Notes under the pieces: model-generated
The model's input: the letters and a program-made list of their open reading frames with translations, nothing else
What the model was told of the DNA's origin: nothing
Database searches by the model: none
Assembly: GCF_013127955.1 (NCBI RefSeq)
Contig: NZ_CP053435.1
Location: forward strand, 4,588,001 to 4,652,000
Origin: Spirosoma taeanense
Lineage (GTDB): Bacteria; Bacteroidota; Bacteroidia; Cytophagales; Spirosomataceae
Direction of reading: 5' to 3'
DNA: 64,000 nt
Position numbers and translations under genes: made by a program
Part shown: positions 35,510 through 45,600 of the stretch, piece after piece
How the letters are laid out: every line of letters starts with the position of its first letter
Numbering within the stretch: the first letter of the stretch is position 1

Positions 35510-35982
35510 AAATTCGGGTAGGACAAGGTTACGACGTACATCGGCTGGAAGAAGGTCGGCCGTTCTGGCTGGGCGGTATTCAGATTCCCAGTACGTTCGG
35601 CCCGGTGGGCCATTCAGATGCCGACGTAGTTTGCCATGTACTCTGCGATGCGCTGCTGGGAGCCGCCAACATGCGTAACATCGGCTACCATTTCTCCGAC
35701 AAGGACCCGCGCTGGAAAGGTGTAGACAGTAAGCTGCTGTTGGCCGAAGTCCTGCGCATGGTGCGGGGTGCCGGTTACGAAATTTCGAACGTCGACGTGA
35801 CGGTCGTCCTGCAGGAGCCAAAGCTCAATCCGCATATTCCGGCTATGAAGACATGCCTCGCCGGGGTCATGAATCTACCAGAAGACGATATTTCCATCAA
35901 AGCCACCACCTCCGAACATATCGGGTTTGTGGGTCGGGGCGAAGGCATTGCGGCCCATTGCGTGGCGCTTATTTATCGATAG
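35506..35982 (+). CDS. ispF: 2-C-methyl-D-erythritol 2,4-cyclodiphosphate synthase
   Basis: 158 residues, standard length. Zinc ligands are in GYDVHR (D9, H11) and GHSDADVVCH. The C-terminus has IKATTSEHIGFVGRGEGIAA, the family signature. It makes the cyclodiphosphate in the non-mevalonate isoprenoid pathway in the cytoplasm. Its start overlaps the HEPN stop (ATGA). An essential gene downstream of a toxin-antitoxin insert could be polar-sensitive. Confidence 0.97.
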   Translation: MKIRVGQGYDVHRLEEGRPFWLGGIQIPSTFGPVGHSDADVVCHVLCDALLGAANMRNIGYHFSDKDPRWKGVDSKLLLAEVLRMVRGAGYEISNVDVTVVLQEPKLNPHIPAMKTCLAGVMNLPEDDISIKATTSEHIGFVGRGEGIAAHCVALIYR

Positions 35983-36018
35983 GCTTAACCCATAACTATA
36001 CTTAATCGAATAAACAGG

Positions 36019-37164
36019 ATGATTTTTATGCGCTTACCTTCTGCGTTCGCGGTCTGCGTTTGTTGCCTGGCTACCAGCCTGGCTGTTGCCCAGCCCAAAG
36101 TCTCGACGCCAGCCGGACCCATCGATTTTGAAGAATACGAACCGGTGTCGACGCTCAAAGTAGCCGAACATAAGCTGGGTCGGGCTAAATACCCGTTCAT
36201 TGACGTTCATAACCACCAGTATCAGATGGACGGTGCCGATCTACGGAAACTTATCGGCCAGATGGACAGCCTAAACATGGGGCTGATGATTAACCTGAGC
36301 GGACGTGGCTTCAGCAGCAATACAGCCGAAAGCAGCAAGTTCTTCAGTGACGCCCTGGCGAATATTCAGAAGACAGACTCGAAGCGACTGGCGCTCTTTA
36401 CCAACATTAACTTTGCCAATGTGAATGACAACGGCTGGACTGCGCAGGCCGTGAAAACGCTCGAAGAAGACGTAAAAAAAGGCGCTAAGGGCCTGAAAAT
36501 CTATAAAAGTCTCGGCTTCAACGTCAAAGATGATAAAGGCAACCGGGTTCGGGTGGACGACCCGCGTCTGGACCCCGTCTGGGCTAAATGCGGGGAGCTG
36601 GGCGTTCCTGTGCTGATCCATACGGCCGACCCCAAGTCGTTCTGGGACCCGATGGACCGGTATAACGAGCGATGGCTCGAACTGAAACTTCATCCCGGTC
36701 GGAAACGCGCCGAAAATAATTCCATCCCCTGGGAACAGCTCATTGCCGAGCAGCACAACGTATTCCGGAAGCACCCCAAAACGACGTTCATTAACGCACA
36801 CATGGGGTGGTTTCCTAACGACCTGACGAAGCTCGACAGCCTGATGCAGGCCTTCCCGAACATGAATCTGGAAATCGGGGCGGTCATCGCTGAACTGGGT
36901 CGGCAGCCACGGGCCGCGCGGAAGTTTTTCGAGAAATACCAGGACCGGATTCTGTTCGGCAAAGACAGTTGGGTACCGTCGGAGTACGCTACGTACTTCC
37001 GGGTCCTCGAAACCGACGACGAATATTTTCCCTATCACAAAAAATACCATGCGTTCTGGCGCATGTATGGCCTGGCCCTACCCGACGAGGTGCTTAAGAA
37101 AGTTTATTACAAGAACGCCCTGCGCATCATTCCGGGCCTGGATAAGAGTCAGTTCCCGCAGTAA
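36019..37164 (+). CDS. Secreted amidohydrolase-family protein
   Basis: 381 residues from ATG 36019 (ATG 36028 is also possible). The signal peptide ends at about residue 25 (SLAVAQ). The metal motif HNH is at 64-66 (FIDVHNHQ). Later ligands are in VLIHTADPKSF, FINAHMGW and FGKDSW. This is the amidohydrolase-2 (TIM-barrel decarboxylase/hydrolase) group. The substrate is unknown. A hairpin lies between it and the epimerase gene 36 bp downstream. Confidence 0.85.
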   Translation: MIFMRLPSAFAVCVCCLATSLAVAQPKVSTPAGPIDFEEYEPVSTLKVAEHKLGRAKYPFIDVHNHQYQMDGADLRKLIGQMDSLNMGLMINLSGRGFSSNTAESSKFFSDALANIQKTDSKRLALFTNINFANVNDNGWTAQAVKTLEEDVKKGAKGLKIYKSLGFNVKDDKGNRVRVDDPRLDPVWAKCGELGVPVLIHTADPKSFWDPMDRYNERWLELKLHPGRKRAENNSIPWEQLIAEQHNVFRKHPKTTFINAHMGWFPNDLTKLDSLMQAFPNMNLEIGAVIAELGRQPRAARKFFEKYQDRILFGKDSWVPSEYATYFRVLETDDEYFPYHKKYHAFWRMYGLALPDEVLKKVYYKNALRIIPGLDKSQFPQ

Positions 37165-37170
37165 CTCCGC

Positions 37171-37194
37171 ACCCGCCAGCGAAGGCTGGCGGGT
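37171..37194 (+). terminator. Hairpin between the amidohydrolase and epimerase genes
   Basis: Perfect 10-bp arms ACCCGCCAGC / GCTGGCGGGT with a GAAG tetraloop, ending 6 bp before the epimerase ATG. There is no T-tract. It could terminate, or it could block the ribosome site of the epimerase gene. Confidence 0.5.
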
Positions 37195-37200
37195 ATCTGT

Positions 37201-38301
37201 ATGATCATCACCCGCATCCGTCTCTATCGCTACGACATCCCGCTCAAAGCGCCTGTTGCTATCTCTCTGGGCACGATTGAACACGCCCGTAACCTGCTGG
37301 TCGAAATACAAACCAGCGAAAATATTACGGGCTGGGGCGAAGGCTCGCCTTTTTGGATGATTGTCGGCGAGACCCAGGCGTCGGGACTGGCGGCTGCTGA
37401 AGACATGGCCCGCCTGCTGATCGGCCGAAATCCGCTCGATATTGAAGGCTGTCTGAACGCCCTGACGCGCTACCTACCGGGCCACCCTACGACCCGCTCG
37501 GCCTTTGACATGGCGCTGTACGATATCGCTGCCAAAGCCGCTCGAATGCCGCTCTATGCCTTTCTGGGCGGGGACAGACGACCGCTTGTCACCGACGAGA
37601 CCATTTATCTCAATACGCCCGAACGCATGGTTGAAGATGCCCTGCGGATTCAGGCCAACGGCGCCGAAGCCATCAAGGTAAAGCTCGGCACGAACCTTCG
37701 CGACGACGTTCAGCGTATTGAAGCGATCCGGCGGGCCATCGGCGACATTACGCCCATTCGAACCGACGCGAATCAAGGCTGGAGCGTCGTAACGGCGCAG
37801 GCCGTGCTGCGCGCCATTGGCAGTTCAAACGTGCAGTATTGCGAACAGCCGATCAAACGGCAGGATATTGCTGGTCTGCGGCAAATCCGTCGAAACTCGT
37901 CCGTGCCCATCATGGCCGATGAAAGCCTGTTCGATGCGACCGACGCCATCCGGCTCGTGCGGGAAGAAGCCGTGGATTACTTCAACATCAAGCTATCCAA
38001 GAGCGGAGGCATCTTTGAAGCGCTTAAGATCAATGCCATTGCCGAAGCGGCCGGCATTCCCTGCATGATTGGCTGTATGTCGGAATCCCGACTAGCGCTG
38101 ACAGCCAACGCGCATTTTGCGGCTGCCCGCCAGAACGTACAGTTCTGCGATCTGGATGGTTGTTTTGAACATGCCGACGACCCGGTGCATGGTGGCATTA
38201 CGTATACCGGCTACCAGATTAACCTGCCCGAGACGCCTGGCATTGGCGCTGAAATTGATTCGGCCTTCTTGGCAAAACTTCCTGTAAACACTATTGCTTA
38301 A
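37201..38301 (+). CDS. L-Ala-D/L-Glu (dipeptide) epimerase, enolase superfamily
   Basis: 366 residues. The muconate-lactonising subgroup pattern is complete: KVK at 159-161, metal ligands D189, E215 and D240, and the second catalytic lysine K264 (FNIKLSK). The DLD motif near residue 320 (CDLDG) is the pair that binds the dipeptide amino group in Ala-Glu epimerases. It converts L-Ala-D-Glu from peptidoglycan to L-Ala-L-Glu so that it can be degraded. The GNAT gene starts 4 bp after the stop, so they are co-transcribed. Confidence 0.9.
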   Translation: MIITRIRLYRYDIPLKAPVAISLGTIEHARNLLVEIQTSENITGWGEGSPFWMIVGETQASGLAAAEDMARLLIGRNPLDIEGCLNALTRYLPGHPTTRSAFDMALYDIAAKAARMPLYAFLGGDRRPLVTDETIYLNTPERMVEDALRIQANGAEAIKVKLGTNLRDDVQRIEAIRRAIGDITPIRTDANQGWSVVTAQAVLRAIGSSNVQYCEQPIKRQDIAGLRQIRRNSSVPIMADESLFDATDAIRLVREEAVDYFNIKLSKSGGIFEALKINAIAEAAGIPCMIGCMSESRLALTANAHFAAARQNVQFCDLDGCFEHADDPVHGGITYTGYQINLPETPGIGAEIDSAFLAKLPVNTIA

Positions 38302-38305
38302 CGGT

Positions 38306-38869
38306 ATGTCCGTCATTATTACAACCGCTCAATCGGATGCCGACGTGCTGGGCATTTTGGCTCTGCAGCGGGCTAATCTGCGCAAAAATCTATTAGCTGA
38401 CGTGCAGACGGCTCAAGGCTTTCTCACCGTTGAACACAACCCGGCCGTACTAACCCGCATGAACCAGGCTGCGCCGAGCATCATCGCCAAAGATGGTGAT
38501 TGTGTAGTTGGCTATGCCCTAACCATGCTGTCCGACTTCCGAAACGACGTACCGGAGCTAACCCCGCTGTTCAGCTTCATCGATACGCTGACCTATCAGG
38601 GAAATGCCCTAAGTACGTATGACTACTACGTGATGGGGCAGGTCTGCGTGGCGGATGGCTACCGGGGCCAGCAGCTTTTCGACCGCATGTATGAGCGTCA
38701 CCGCGAACTGTATGCCCGTCAATACCGGTTGCTGGTCACCGATATTTCCCAGCGAAACACGCGTTCATTACGTGCGCACAGCCGCGTTGGTTTCGAGCCG
38801 TTGCACGCCTTTCACGATCCCACCCTCGGCGAAACCTGGGTCGTGGTGGTCTGGGACTGGCAAAAATAG
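38306..38869 (+). CDS. GNAT-family N-acetyltransferase
   Basis: 187 residues from ATG 38306. A TTG at 38294 overlapping the epimerase stop is less likely. The acetyl-CoA site reads VCVADGYRGQQLFDRMYE, and a late segment is LRAHSRVGFEPL. It is probably translated together with the epimerase gene. Its substrate is unknown, but the context suggests an amino acid, dipeptide or muropeptide. Confidence 0.85.
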   Translation: MSVIITTAQSDADVLGILALQRANLRKNLLADVQTAQGFLTVEHNPAVLTRMNQAAPSIIAKDGDCVVGYALTMLSDFRNDVPELTPLFSFIDTLTYQGNALSTYDYYVMGQVCVADGYRGQQLFDRMYERHRELYARQYRLLVTDISQRNTRSLRAHSRVGFEPLHAFHDPTLGETWVVVVWDWQK

Positions 38870-38922
38870 CCGCGTCGTGTCCGATAGCCCATCCTGCAAG
38901 CTCTCTAACTCTTTTGGCCTCA

Positions 38923-40218
38923 ATGCCTTACCTTTCTATGCGCTTAACACTCTTTCTTCTGTTTGTTACCTCGTCGCTGCTGGCTCAGCCTTCGGCACCG
39001 CAAACGTTCTCTACGGCTAAATCCCCGGCCGACGCCGGATTTTCCGCCGATCGGCTGAAACGGCTCGATACGTTCCTGCAGGGATTGATTGACCAGGGTA
39101 TTGCGCCGAATGCCGTAACGTTCGTTGCCCACCGGGGCAAGGTCGTTCATTATAAGGCATTTGGCTACAGCAACCTGGAAAAGAAAACGCCCCTCCGGCG
39201 CGACGCCATCTACCGCATTGCTTCGCAGTCGAAAGCGATTACTACCGTAACGCTAATGACGTTTTTCGAAGAAGAGAAATTTCTGCTGGACGATCCCATC
39301 GCCAAATACATTCCAGCCTTTAAAAACCCGACCGTGCTGATTAAATACGACCGGAACAACCCAACCGGCGGTACTTATGAGACCCGCCCGGCAAAAGGTG
39401 AAATCACGATCCGGCAGTTACTGAGTCACAACGCCGGGATTCCCTATGAGCATCCTCTCGACAAACGGCCCGAATTTGATATACCGTTCTTTAACTCAAC
39501 AAAACCCGACAAACTGGAAGATGTGGTGAACAAACTGGCCAGACGACCGCTCCTACGCGATCCGGGCACCGATTCTACCGGCGCGGGCTTTATGTATGGG
39601 CTGAACAGCGACATCATCGGGCGGCTGGTCGAAGTCTTGTCGGGTAAGTCGCTGGATGTAGCCATCCACGAACGGGTTCTGGAGCCGCTTGGTATGACTG
39701 ATACAGATTTTTATCTGCCTGCCAACAAAGCCAGCCGACTGGTTGAACTTTATTCAAAGACAGATGGGCCGCTGACCCTGCATACCAACGAAACCTACCG
39801 GAACTATGCCATATCGGGCGCGAGAACGTATTTCTCGGGTGGAGCCGGCCTGGTGAGCACGGTTGAAGATTACGCTAAATTCTGCCAGATGCTGCTGAAC
39901 GGCGGCTCGTTCAACAACCACCGGATTCTGGGCCGTAAAACGGTTGAACTGATGCTTCGTAACCAGATTGGCGCGGCTGAAGTATGGGACCGGAAGGATA
40001 AGTTCGGGCTGGGTTTTCAGCTCATTACCGAAAACTCGCGCTATGGCGATCAGGCTTCGCCAGGGTCGTTTACGTGGGGCGGTATGTACTGCTCCGAATT
40101 CACCATCGACCCTAAAGAAGAGCTAATCTTGCTCGTTTTTACTAACGTACAGCCCTACTCCTACTACAGCGACTTTGTCAAGAAATTCCGCATCGCTGTC
40201 TATCAGGCGCTGGAATAA
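38923..40218 (+). CDS. Secreted beta-lactamase-fold serine hydrolase (class C / penicillin-binding type)
   Basis: 431 residues from ATG 38923; ATG 38938 and TTG 38914 are alternatives. The signal peptide ends near LLAQ. Catalytic S-x-x-K is SQSK (IYRIASQSKAIT), and the Y-x-N motif is YGLN (MYGLNSDIIG). The C-terminal H/K-x-G position is TWGGMYCSEF. Members include D-aminopeptidases, esterases and beta-lactamases. It sits next to the dipeptide epimerase and DPP IV, suggesting peptide or wall turnover. Confidence 0.88.
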   Translation: MPYLSMRLTLFLLFVTSSLLAQPSAPQTFSTAKSPADAGFSADRLKRLDTFLQGLIDQGIAPNAVTFVAHRGKVVHYKAFGYSNLEKKTPLRRDAIYRIASQSKAITTVTLMTFFEEEKFLLDDPIAKYIPAFKNPTVLIKYDRNNPTGGTYETRPAKGEITIRQLLSHNAGIPYEHPLDKRPEFDIPFFNSTKPDKLEDVVNKLARRPLLRDPGTDSTGAGFMYGLNSDIIGRLVEVLSGKSLDVAIHERVLEPLGMTDTDFYLPANKASRLVELYSKTDGPLTLHTNETYRNYAISGARTYFSGGAGLVSTVEDYAKFCQMLLNGGSFNNHRILGRKTVELMLRNQIGAAEVWDRKDKFGLGFQLITENSRYGDQASPGSFTWGGMYCSEFTIDPKEELILLVFTNVQPYSYYSDFVKKFRIAVYQALE

Positions 40219-40254
40219 TTATCGCCCGCTCAGGGGCTTGCTCATTTACGTAAA

Positions 40255-40290
40255 AAGCCCGGCAAACGTAGAGATTTGTTTGCCGGGCTT
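40255..40290. terminator. Bidirectional terminator between convergent genes
   Basis: 13-bp arms AAGCCCGGCAAAC / GTTTGCCGGGCTT with a 10-nt loop, between the plus-strand hydrolase stop (40218) and the minus-strand DPP IV end (40307). Confidence 0.85.
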
Positions 40291-40306
40291 CGTTCTGTTT
40301 GCCTGC

Positions 40307-42541
40307 TCAGTTAACTGTACCGGCCTTCAGATTATTCTCCAGATAGTTCGTGTATTGCTGGTAGAGAAGCACGTAACTCGTCGGGTTATAGGATACGCCA
40401 TGCGCACCGGGCGGATAAATGCGGAGGTCGGCATCTTTGCCGGCATCTTCCAGGGCATTCATTAACTGGAACGTATTACGCACGTGAACGTTTTCGTCCA
40501 TCGTCGAGTGAGCGATGAACATCTTTCCAGCGAGGTTTTTAGCGTACGTTGTGACGGCACTAGCTTTATATTTCTCCTCGTTTTCGGGCAGTAGACCCAT
40601 GTAGCGCTCCGTATAGATGCTGTCGTATAACCGCCAGTCGGTTACGGGTGCGCCAACAATCGACACTTTGAACACGCCGGGGTGAGTCAGCATCGTGTAG
40701 CTGCTCATATAGCCGCCGTAGCTATGTCCCCGAATAGCCATGCGGTTGCCATCTACCCATGGCTGTTTGGCCAGATAAGCAGCCGTTTCGGCGAAATCCT
40801 GACTTTCATACTTACCCAGCTGCTCATAAACGACCTTTTCAAAATCGCGGCCGTACCCCCCGCTCCCCCGGTTGTTTACGCCAACGATTACGTATCCCGT
40901 CTGAGCCAGCCACTGATGCCAGCCAGTTGTTGCGAAATCGTTGTACACCGACTGTGCGCCGGGTCCACCGTAAATATCGACCACAACCGGATATTTTTTG
41001 GCCGGGTCAAAATCGAGCGGTTTAATGATCGAGATATCGATTCGCTGACCATCGGAGGTCGTAAAGCTTGTCAACTCCTTGGGCGCATAGGCGTGGCTGG
41101 CTACGTACTCCTTTACTTTCGGGTTCGTTTCCAGTGCCTTGATTAACTGGCCTTTCGTATCGCGCAGCTCAACCTGCGTAGGTGTCTGTACGTTTGAGTA
41201 GCGATCAATGAAGTACTGGCCATTCGGCGAAAAATTGACCAGGTGCCGCCCGGCCACCGAGGTCAGCCGACGTTTGTTTTTCCCGTCCAGATCAGCTACG
41301 AACAGGTGCCGTTCCATCGGCGAAACCTCCGTAGAGGTGAAATAAACTTTCTTCGCCTTCGGGTCGATATGGTGTACGTACGTTACCTCCCATTTTCCAC
41401 TCGTAACGGGGTTGAGCAGCTTGCCGGAATAGTCATATCGGTATAGATGCGCAAAGCCGTCGCGGTCCGATACCCAGTAAAATTCCTGTACACCCGCCGG
41501 GAAATAGAACAAATGGTTGATGCCCGCGAAAAAATCGAAGATATCTACCCAGGTAGTCGATTTCTCTTCCATAATCTGTCTGGCGTCGCCGGTGCGGGCG
41601 TTGGCCATAAACAGCCGCAGGTGGTTCTGTTTACGATTCAGGTGAACCAGCGCGAGCTGCCCTTCCTGCGAGGTCCAGTAGATACGCGGGATATAGCCAT
41701 CGCCCAGATCAACGTTCATCCACTGCTTGGCTTTGCTGCCAATTTCAATTACGCCGATGCGAACGGTTGGATTCTGATCGCCAACGCGTGGATAAGGGAG
41801 TGAATCAAATTTTTCGTCGAAGCCTTTATAGTCCGTCAGTTTATAAATTGGAACCTGTCGCTCGTCAGACTGCCAGAAGGCAATGAACTTACTGTCGGGC
41901 GACCACTCCCAGGCCTGCGCCAGACCAAACTCTTCTTCGTAGGCCCAGCCGAAGCGCCCGTTGTAAAAGGCGGGTTTGGCATCGTCGGTCAGTTGGGTTT
42001 CTTTCTGCGTCGCAAAATCAAACACGAACAGATTACCCCCCCGTTCATAGCCTACGCGGCTGCCGTCAGGAGCGAGTTCGGCAGTCTGCGCATCTTTAGC
42101 AACAAGTTTGAGGCTTTTATCAGCCACCGAATACACGTAATAATCCGACACGCCTGACCGGCGGTAAACCGGCCGAAAATTCGTCTGGAACAGAATGTTC
42201 TTCGAATCCTTCGACCACTGGAACGAACCGTACGTAAAGGGTTTGTCGGTACCGGGGAACTTCAGCTGACTACCGTCGAACACAACGATCTCCTGTTGGT
42301 CTTTGGGTGAAAAAGACTTGATCGTGCTCTGCCCGTCGATAAACGAAAACTTAGTGCCGCCTTCAATCCAGTTTACGCTGCGTGGACCCGACGACCCGGC
42401 TAGCTGACCGGCCGAAAACAGCGCCTGCTGCAGATTAGGATAGCGTTGTTTGGATGAAGTGGCGGCCGTTTGGGCGGTCGCGAGGTGAACAGTCAGGAGG
42501 GCGATACCGAGAAGCCATCCGAACGGATTGCGGTTGATCAT
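40307..42541 (-). CDS. Dipeptidyl peptidase IV (S9B family)
   Basis: 744 residues. Signal peptide about 1-23 (LATAQ). The beta-propeller occupies about 60-490 and includes the substrate-clamping YEEEFG (Glu-Glu) motif. The alpha/beta hydrolase domain has the triad S607 (GHSYGG), D682 (STMDEN) and H714 (PGAHG). It removes X-Pro or X-Ala dipeptides from peptide N-termini, probably in the periplasm or on the surface. Its products fit the POT transporter at 13.4-15 kb. A -7 box (TAATTTTG) lies 26 bp upstream. Confidence 0.96.
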   Translation of the reverse strand: MINRNPFGWLLGIALLTVHLATAQTAATSSKQRYPNLQQALFSAGQLAGSSGPRSVNWIEGGTKFSFIDGQSTIKSFSPKDQQEIVVFDGSQLKFPGTDKPFTYGSFQWSKDSKNILFQTNFRPVYRRSGVSDYYVYSVADKSLKLVAKDAQTAELAPDGSRVGYERGGNLFVFDFATQKETQLTDDAKPAFYNGRFGWAYEEEFGLAQAWEWSPDSKFIAFWQSDERQVPIYKLTDYKGFDEKFDSLPYPRVGDQNPTVRIGVIEIGSKAKQWMNVDLGDGYIPRIYWTSQEGQLALVHLNRKQNHLRLFMANARTGDARQIMEEKSTTWVDIFDFFAGINHLFYFPAGVQEFYWVSDRDGFAHLYRYDYSGKLLNPVTSGKWEVTYVHHIDPKAKKVYFTSTEVSPMERHLFVADLDGKNKRRLTSVAGRHLVNFSPNGQYFIDRYSNVQTPTQVELRDTKGQLIKALETNPKVKEYVASHAYAPKELTSFTTSDGQRIDISIIKPLDFDPAKKYPVVVDIYGGPGAQSVYNDFATTGWHQWLAQTGYVIVGVNNRGSGGYGRDFEKVVYEQLGKYESQDFAETAAYLAKQPWVDGNRMAIRGHSYGGYMSSYTMLTHPGVFKVSIVGAPVTDWRLYDSIYTERYMGLLPENEEKYKASAVTTYAKNLAGKMFIAHSTMDENVHVRNTFQLMNALEDAGKDADLRIYPPGAHGVSYNPTSYVLLYQQYTNYLENNLKAGTVN

Positions 42542-42566
42542 GAAGTGAAAGACTTGTCTGAAAAAT

Positions 42567-42574
42567 CAAAATTA
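42567..42574 (-). promoter_or_regulatory. -7 promoter box for DPP IV
   Basis: TAATTTTG on the minus strand fits TAnnTTTG. A TTTG lies 24 bp further upstream, slightly beyond normal spacing. Confidence 0.4.
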
Positions 42575-42605
42575 CTAAAAAATCAGCGTTTTAGCTTTCA
42601 AACAA

Positions 42606-42638
42606 ATCCCCCGCTCAACGGTCGTCGGGCGGGGGGAT
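42606..42638 (-). terminator. Terminator of the T9SS repeat-protein gene
   Basis: A GC-rich stem (ATCCCC-CGC against GCGGGGGGAT, one bulged base) lies 43 bp beyond the stop at 42681, and the minus strand continues with TTTG. Confidence 0.65.
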
Positions 42639-42680
42639 CAGGCTTTTCACCTTAATCAATTTATGGCTTATCCGGCACGT

Positions 42681-45600
42681 TTACTGGCCGGATACCTTCA
42701 TCAGTCGCTGGCGTGCGGTAGCCTCTCCGGCCTGTACGTCGATTACGTAGGTCCCGGCAGGTAGCAGACTCAGATTCAGCGTCAGGTTATGCGACTTGGC
42801 TTTCGTCGGCGCACCCAGCGTTCGCACGGCCCGGCCCATCAGGTCATAAACGGTTACCACAACGGCCGATGGTTTTGTGACCTGAACAGCCACTTCACAA
42901 GTGCTCTCAACTGGATTCGGGTAAACCTCGAAGCTTACCGGCGCAGCAATCGGCTCAATTGCCAGCGGGCTCTGCACGCTAACGGCCACAGCCGGAGATG
43001 CAAGCGTACAGCCATCTTTCGACACTTTAACGATGTAGCTGCCCGTCTGCGTGGTGCTGAAGGTTGTCGTGGTTGCACCCGCGATGTCCTGCCCGTCTTT
43101 CTGCCACTGGTAGGTGAGGCTCGTACCCGCGTTGGCCGTAAGCGTAACGCTGGCAGGCAGGAAGACGTCTGTTGGGCCGCTGGGGGTAATCTTCGCGTCG
43201 AGATCGCTGGCTCGCTGGGTTACGACCAGATTGGCCGATGGATTGTCGCAGCCGTTGGCGTCCTTCACCAGAACCATGTAGGTGCCGGGTGTAGTGGCGT
43301 TCAGGGTACCGCCCGTTGTACTAACCGATTTGTTATCCAGACGCCAGTCGTAGGTGTACGGCGCTTTACCTCCAGCTATAACCGCCGACAGGTTCGTGCT
43401 GCTGCCCTTACAGAATTCGGTTGTTCCGCTGATCGTCGCGGTTGGACGAGTTGCCTCCGTAACCACTACACTTTTCGCCTTTACGGTGCAGCCTTTAGCA
43501 TCCGTTACGTCGGCGGTCAGTGTCGCTGGCGACTGATAGTTCTGCGTGTAGGTATTTGTGTTCAGGAGCATCTCGGTACCCTGCCAAACCGTGCGATAGG
43601 GGCCGTTACCATTGGTGATAACCAGACTTAACGACGTTGCGGTACCCGTGCAGTAATAGTTCTGACCGCTAATAACCGCTTCAATCGTACAAGGCTTATA
43701 CGTTACCGTCGACAGGGCGGTCAGACTGCATCCCTTCGAGTCGGTGGCCGTAAGCAGAATGTCTGTGTTTTTATTGAAGGGCCCGAAAGTCGGCTGAGCA
43801 GCCGTTGAGCCATTACCAGCTACTTCGGCCGGGTTAGTGGTCCACTGATACGTATAAGGTCCAACTCCGCCTTTAACCGTCGTCACGCCCGCCAGACTAA
43901 ACACTTCGGTTCCCGTTAGCGTCGTATTGGTTCCGGCCGACAGGGTCAGGGATGGGTTCTGCGTAACAACGAGCGTTTTGGACTCAACGGCACAGTTCCG
44001 ACTGTCAACCACTTCGACACTATACGTGCCGATCTGGTCGGCGGTGAAGTTTACGTTGCGAGCTGCCAACGCTTCGCCACCGCGCTTCCATTGGTACCGG
44101 AAGCCCGGCGTGCCGCCCGTAACGGCTGCCGACAAGCGCGTCGACTGACCGGGGCAGAAATAATCTGAGCCGGTGATTCCAACTGTAATAACCGGATTGA
44201 CCGTTACGTTCTGAACAGCAGGCTGACTAAAACAACCGCCGTCGTCACCAGCCATAACGCTATACACGCCTTCCTCGGTAACGGTTACCGTGGCGCTGGT
44301 ACTGAATGGCCTACCGTTACGAGTCCACTGGTAGCGATATTCGCCGGTACCATTGCTGGCGGTAGCGGTGAGTATTGCTGACGAACCCGCGCAGAAGTAA
44401 TTGCTGCCGGCCAGAACGACCCTCGGAGCGGGACTTTGCGAAATGGTCGTGGCCGGTGATGTGGCTCTGACACCGCAGGCAGTATCGGCGGCTTCGACAA
44501 CATACGTGCCGGGGTCTTTTACCCGAAATATTCCCTTTGGCGTACTGGCGACATTCGAACCGTTTTGTTTCCACTGGAACAGCAGACCCGGAATCTGATT
44601 CTCTTCGGTAAAGCCGAGTATAAGCGAGTCGCCCCGACAGACAGTAAAGCTGGTATCTTTTCGAATAGGCCTGGCGCCAGACGCCATTCCTGCCACAACG
44701 CGCAGCGGCAGAATATCCCGGCAGAAGCGACTGATGATCAGGTTACTGGTAAAGGCGTTGCCCGTATTGGTCTCTGTAACAAACCAGTAATCGCCCTGCT
44801 GCGACTGGAATGCACCAGCCTGCCCGCGCTGGTTAGCCAGGTCGGCGTCAATCTGTCCGCTGATGTAGCGCTGCCAGGCCGTTGTGCCATCGGCCGTCAG
44901 CTTGCTCATGGTGTAGCCAGTTGTATTGACTTCACTGGCGGGCCGATCGCGCTGAAGAGTCAGGAAACCTCCATCGAGGGTTTGCTGCACGACACCCGGC
45001 ACCTGGCTCTGCCACTGTACAGCGCCGGCCGCATCGAGTTTAACGGTTTGATTCGTTGAATAAGCCAGACCGCCATCAGCTGCTACAACGACCCGGGTAA
45101 CAGCCCCGGCATCACCTGCAATGGTATGACTGAACTTAACGGCCCCGGCGTTATCAGTCTTGATTAACTTCGTAGCCGCCCGATATACGATACCATCTTT
45201 CGTAGCTTGTGCAAATGCCGCCGACTCCGGGCTTTGCCACGTTGACTGACGCTGAGCATCAAGCTTATTTAATTTGCCGCTGCCATCATAGCTTACGTAA
45301 CCACCGTCGCTGGTTGGAATGAGGTTTTTGGCACCCAAATCCCACTGCTTCTCTCCCTTTGCCGACAGCTTGGTTGCTACGTTATTATCCGTATCGTTCA
45401 GAAGGATGCCCCCGTCGGCGGTCGCATACATGACTGTAGCGCGGGCGGCTGTCTTCCATTTCAGCTTGGCCGTATTACCGATTTCAAAGCTGTATGTCAC
45501 GCCATTACCACTCACAATGAGTGAATGGTCGGCTGTTTCAGCTAAAACTACGTTGCCGCTAATCCCCGGATAAGTAGCCAACGGCAATGGGCTATAAGCG

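Noticed and set aside
37171..37194. Possible riboswitch before the dipeptide epimerase
   Set aside because: Only a single simple hairpin is present; no conserved aptamer features are visible.
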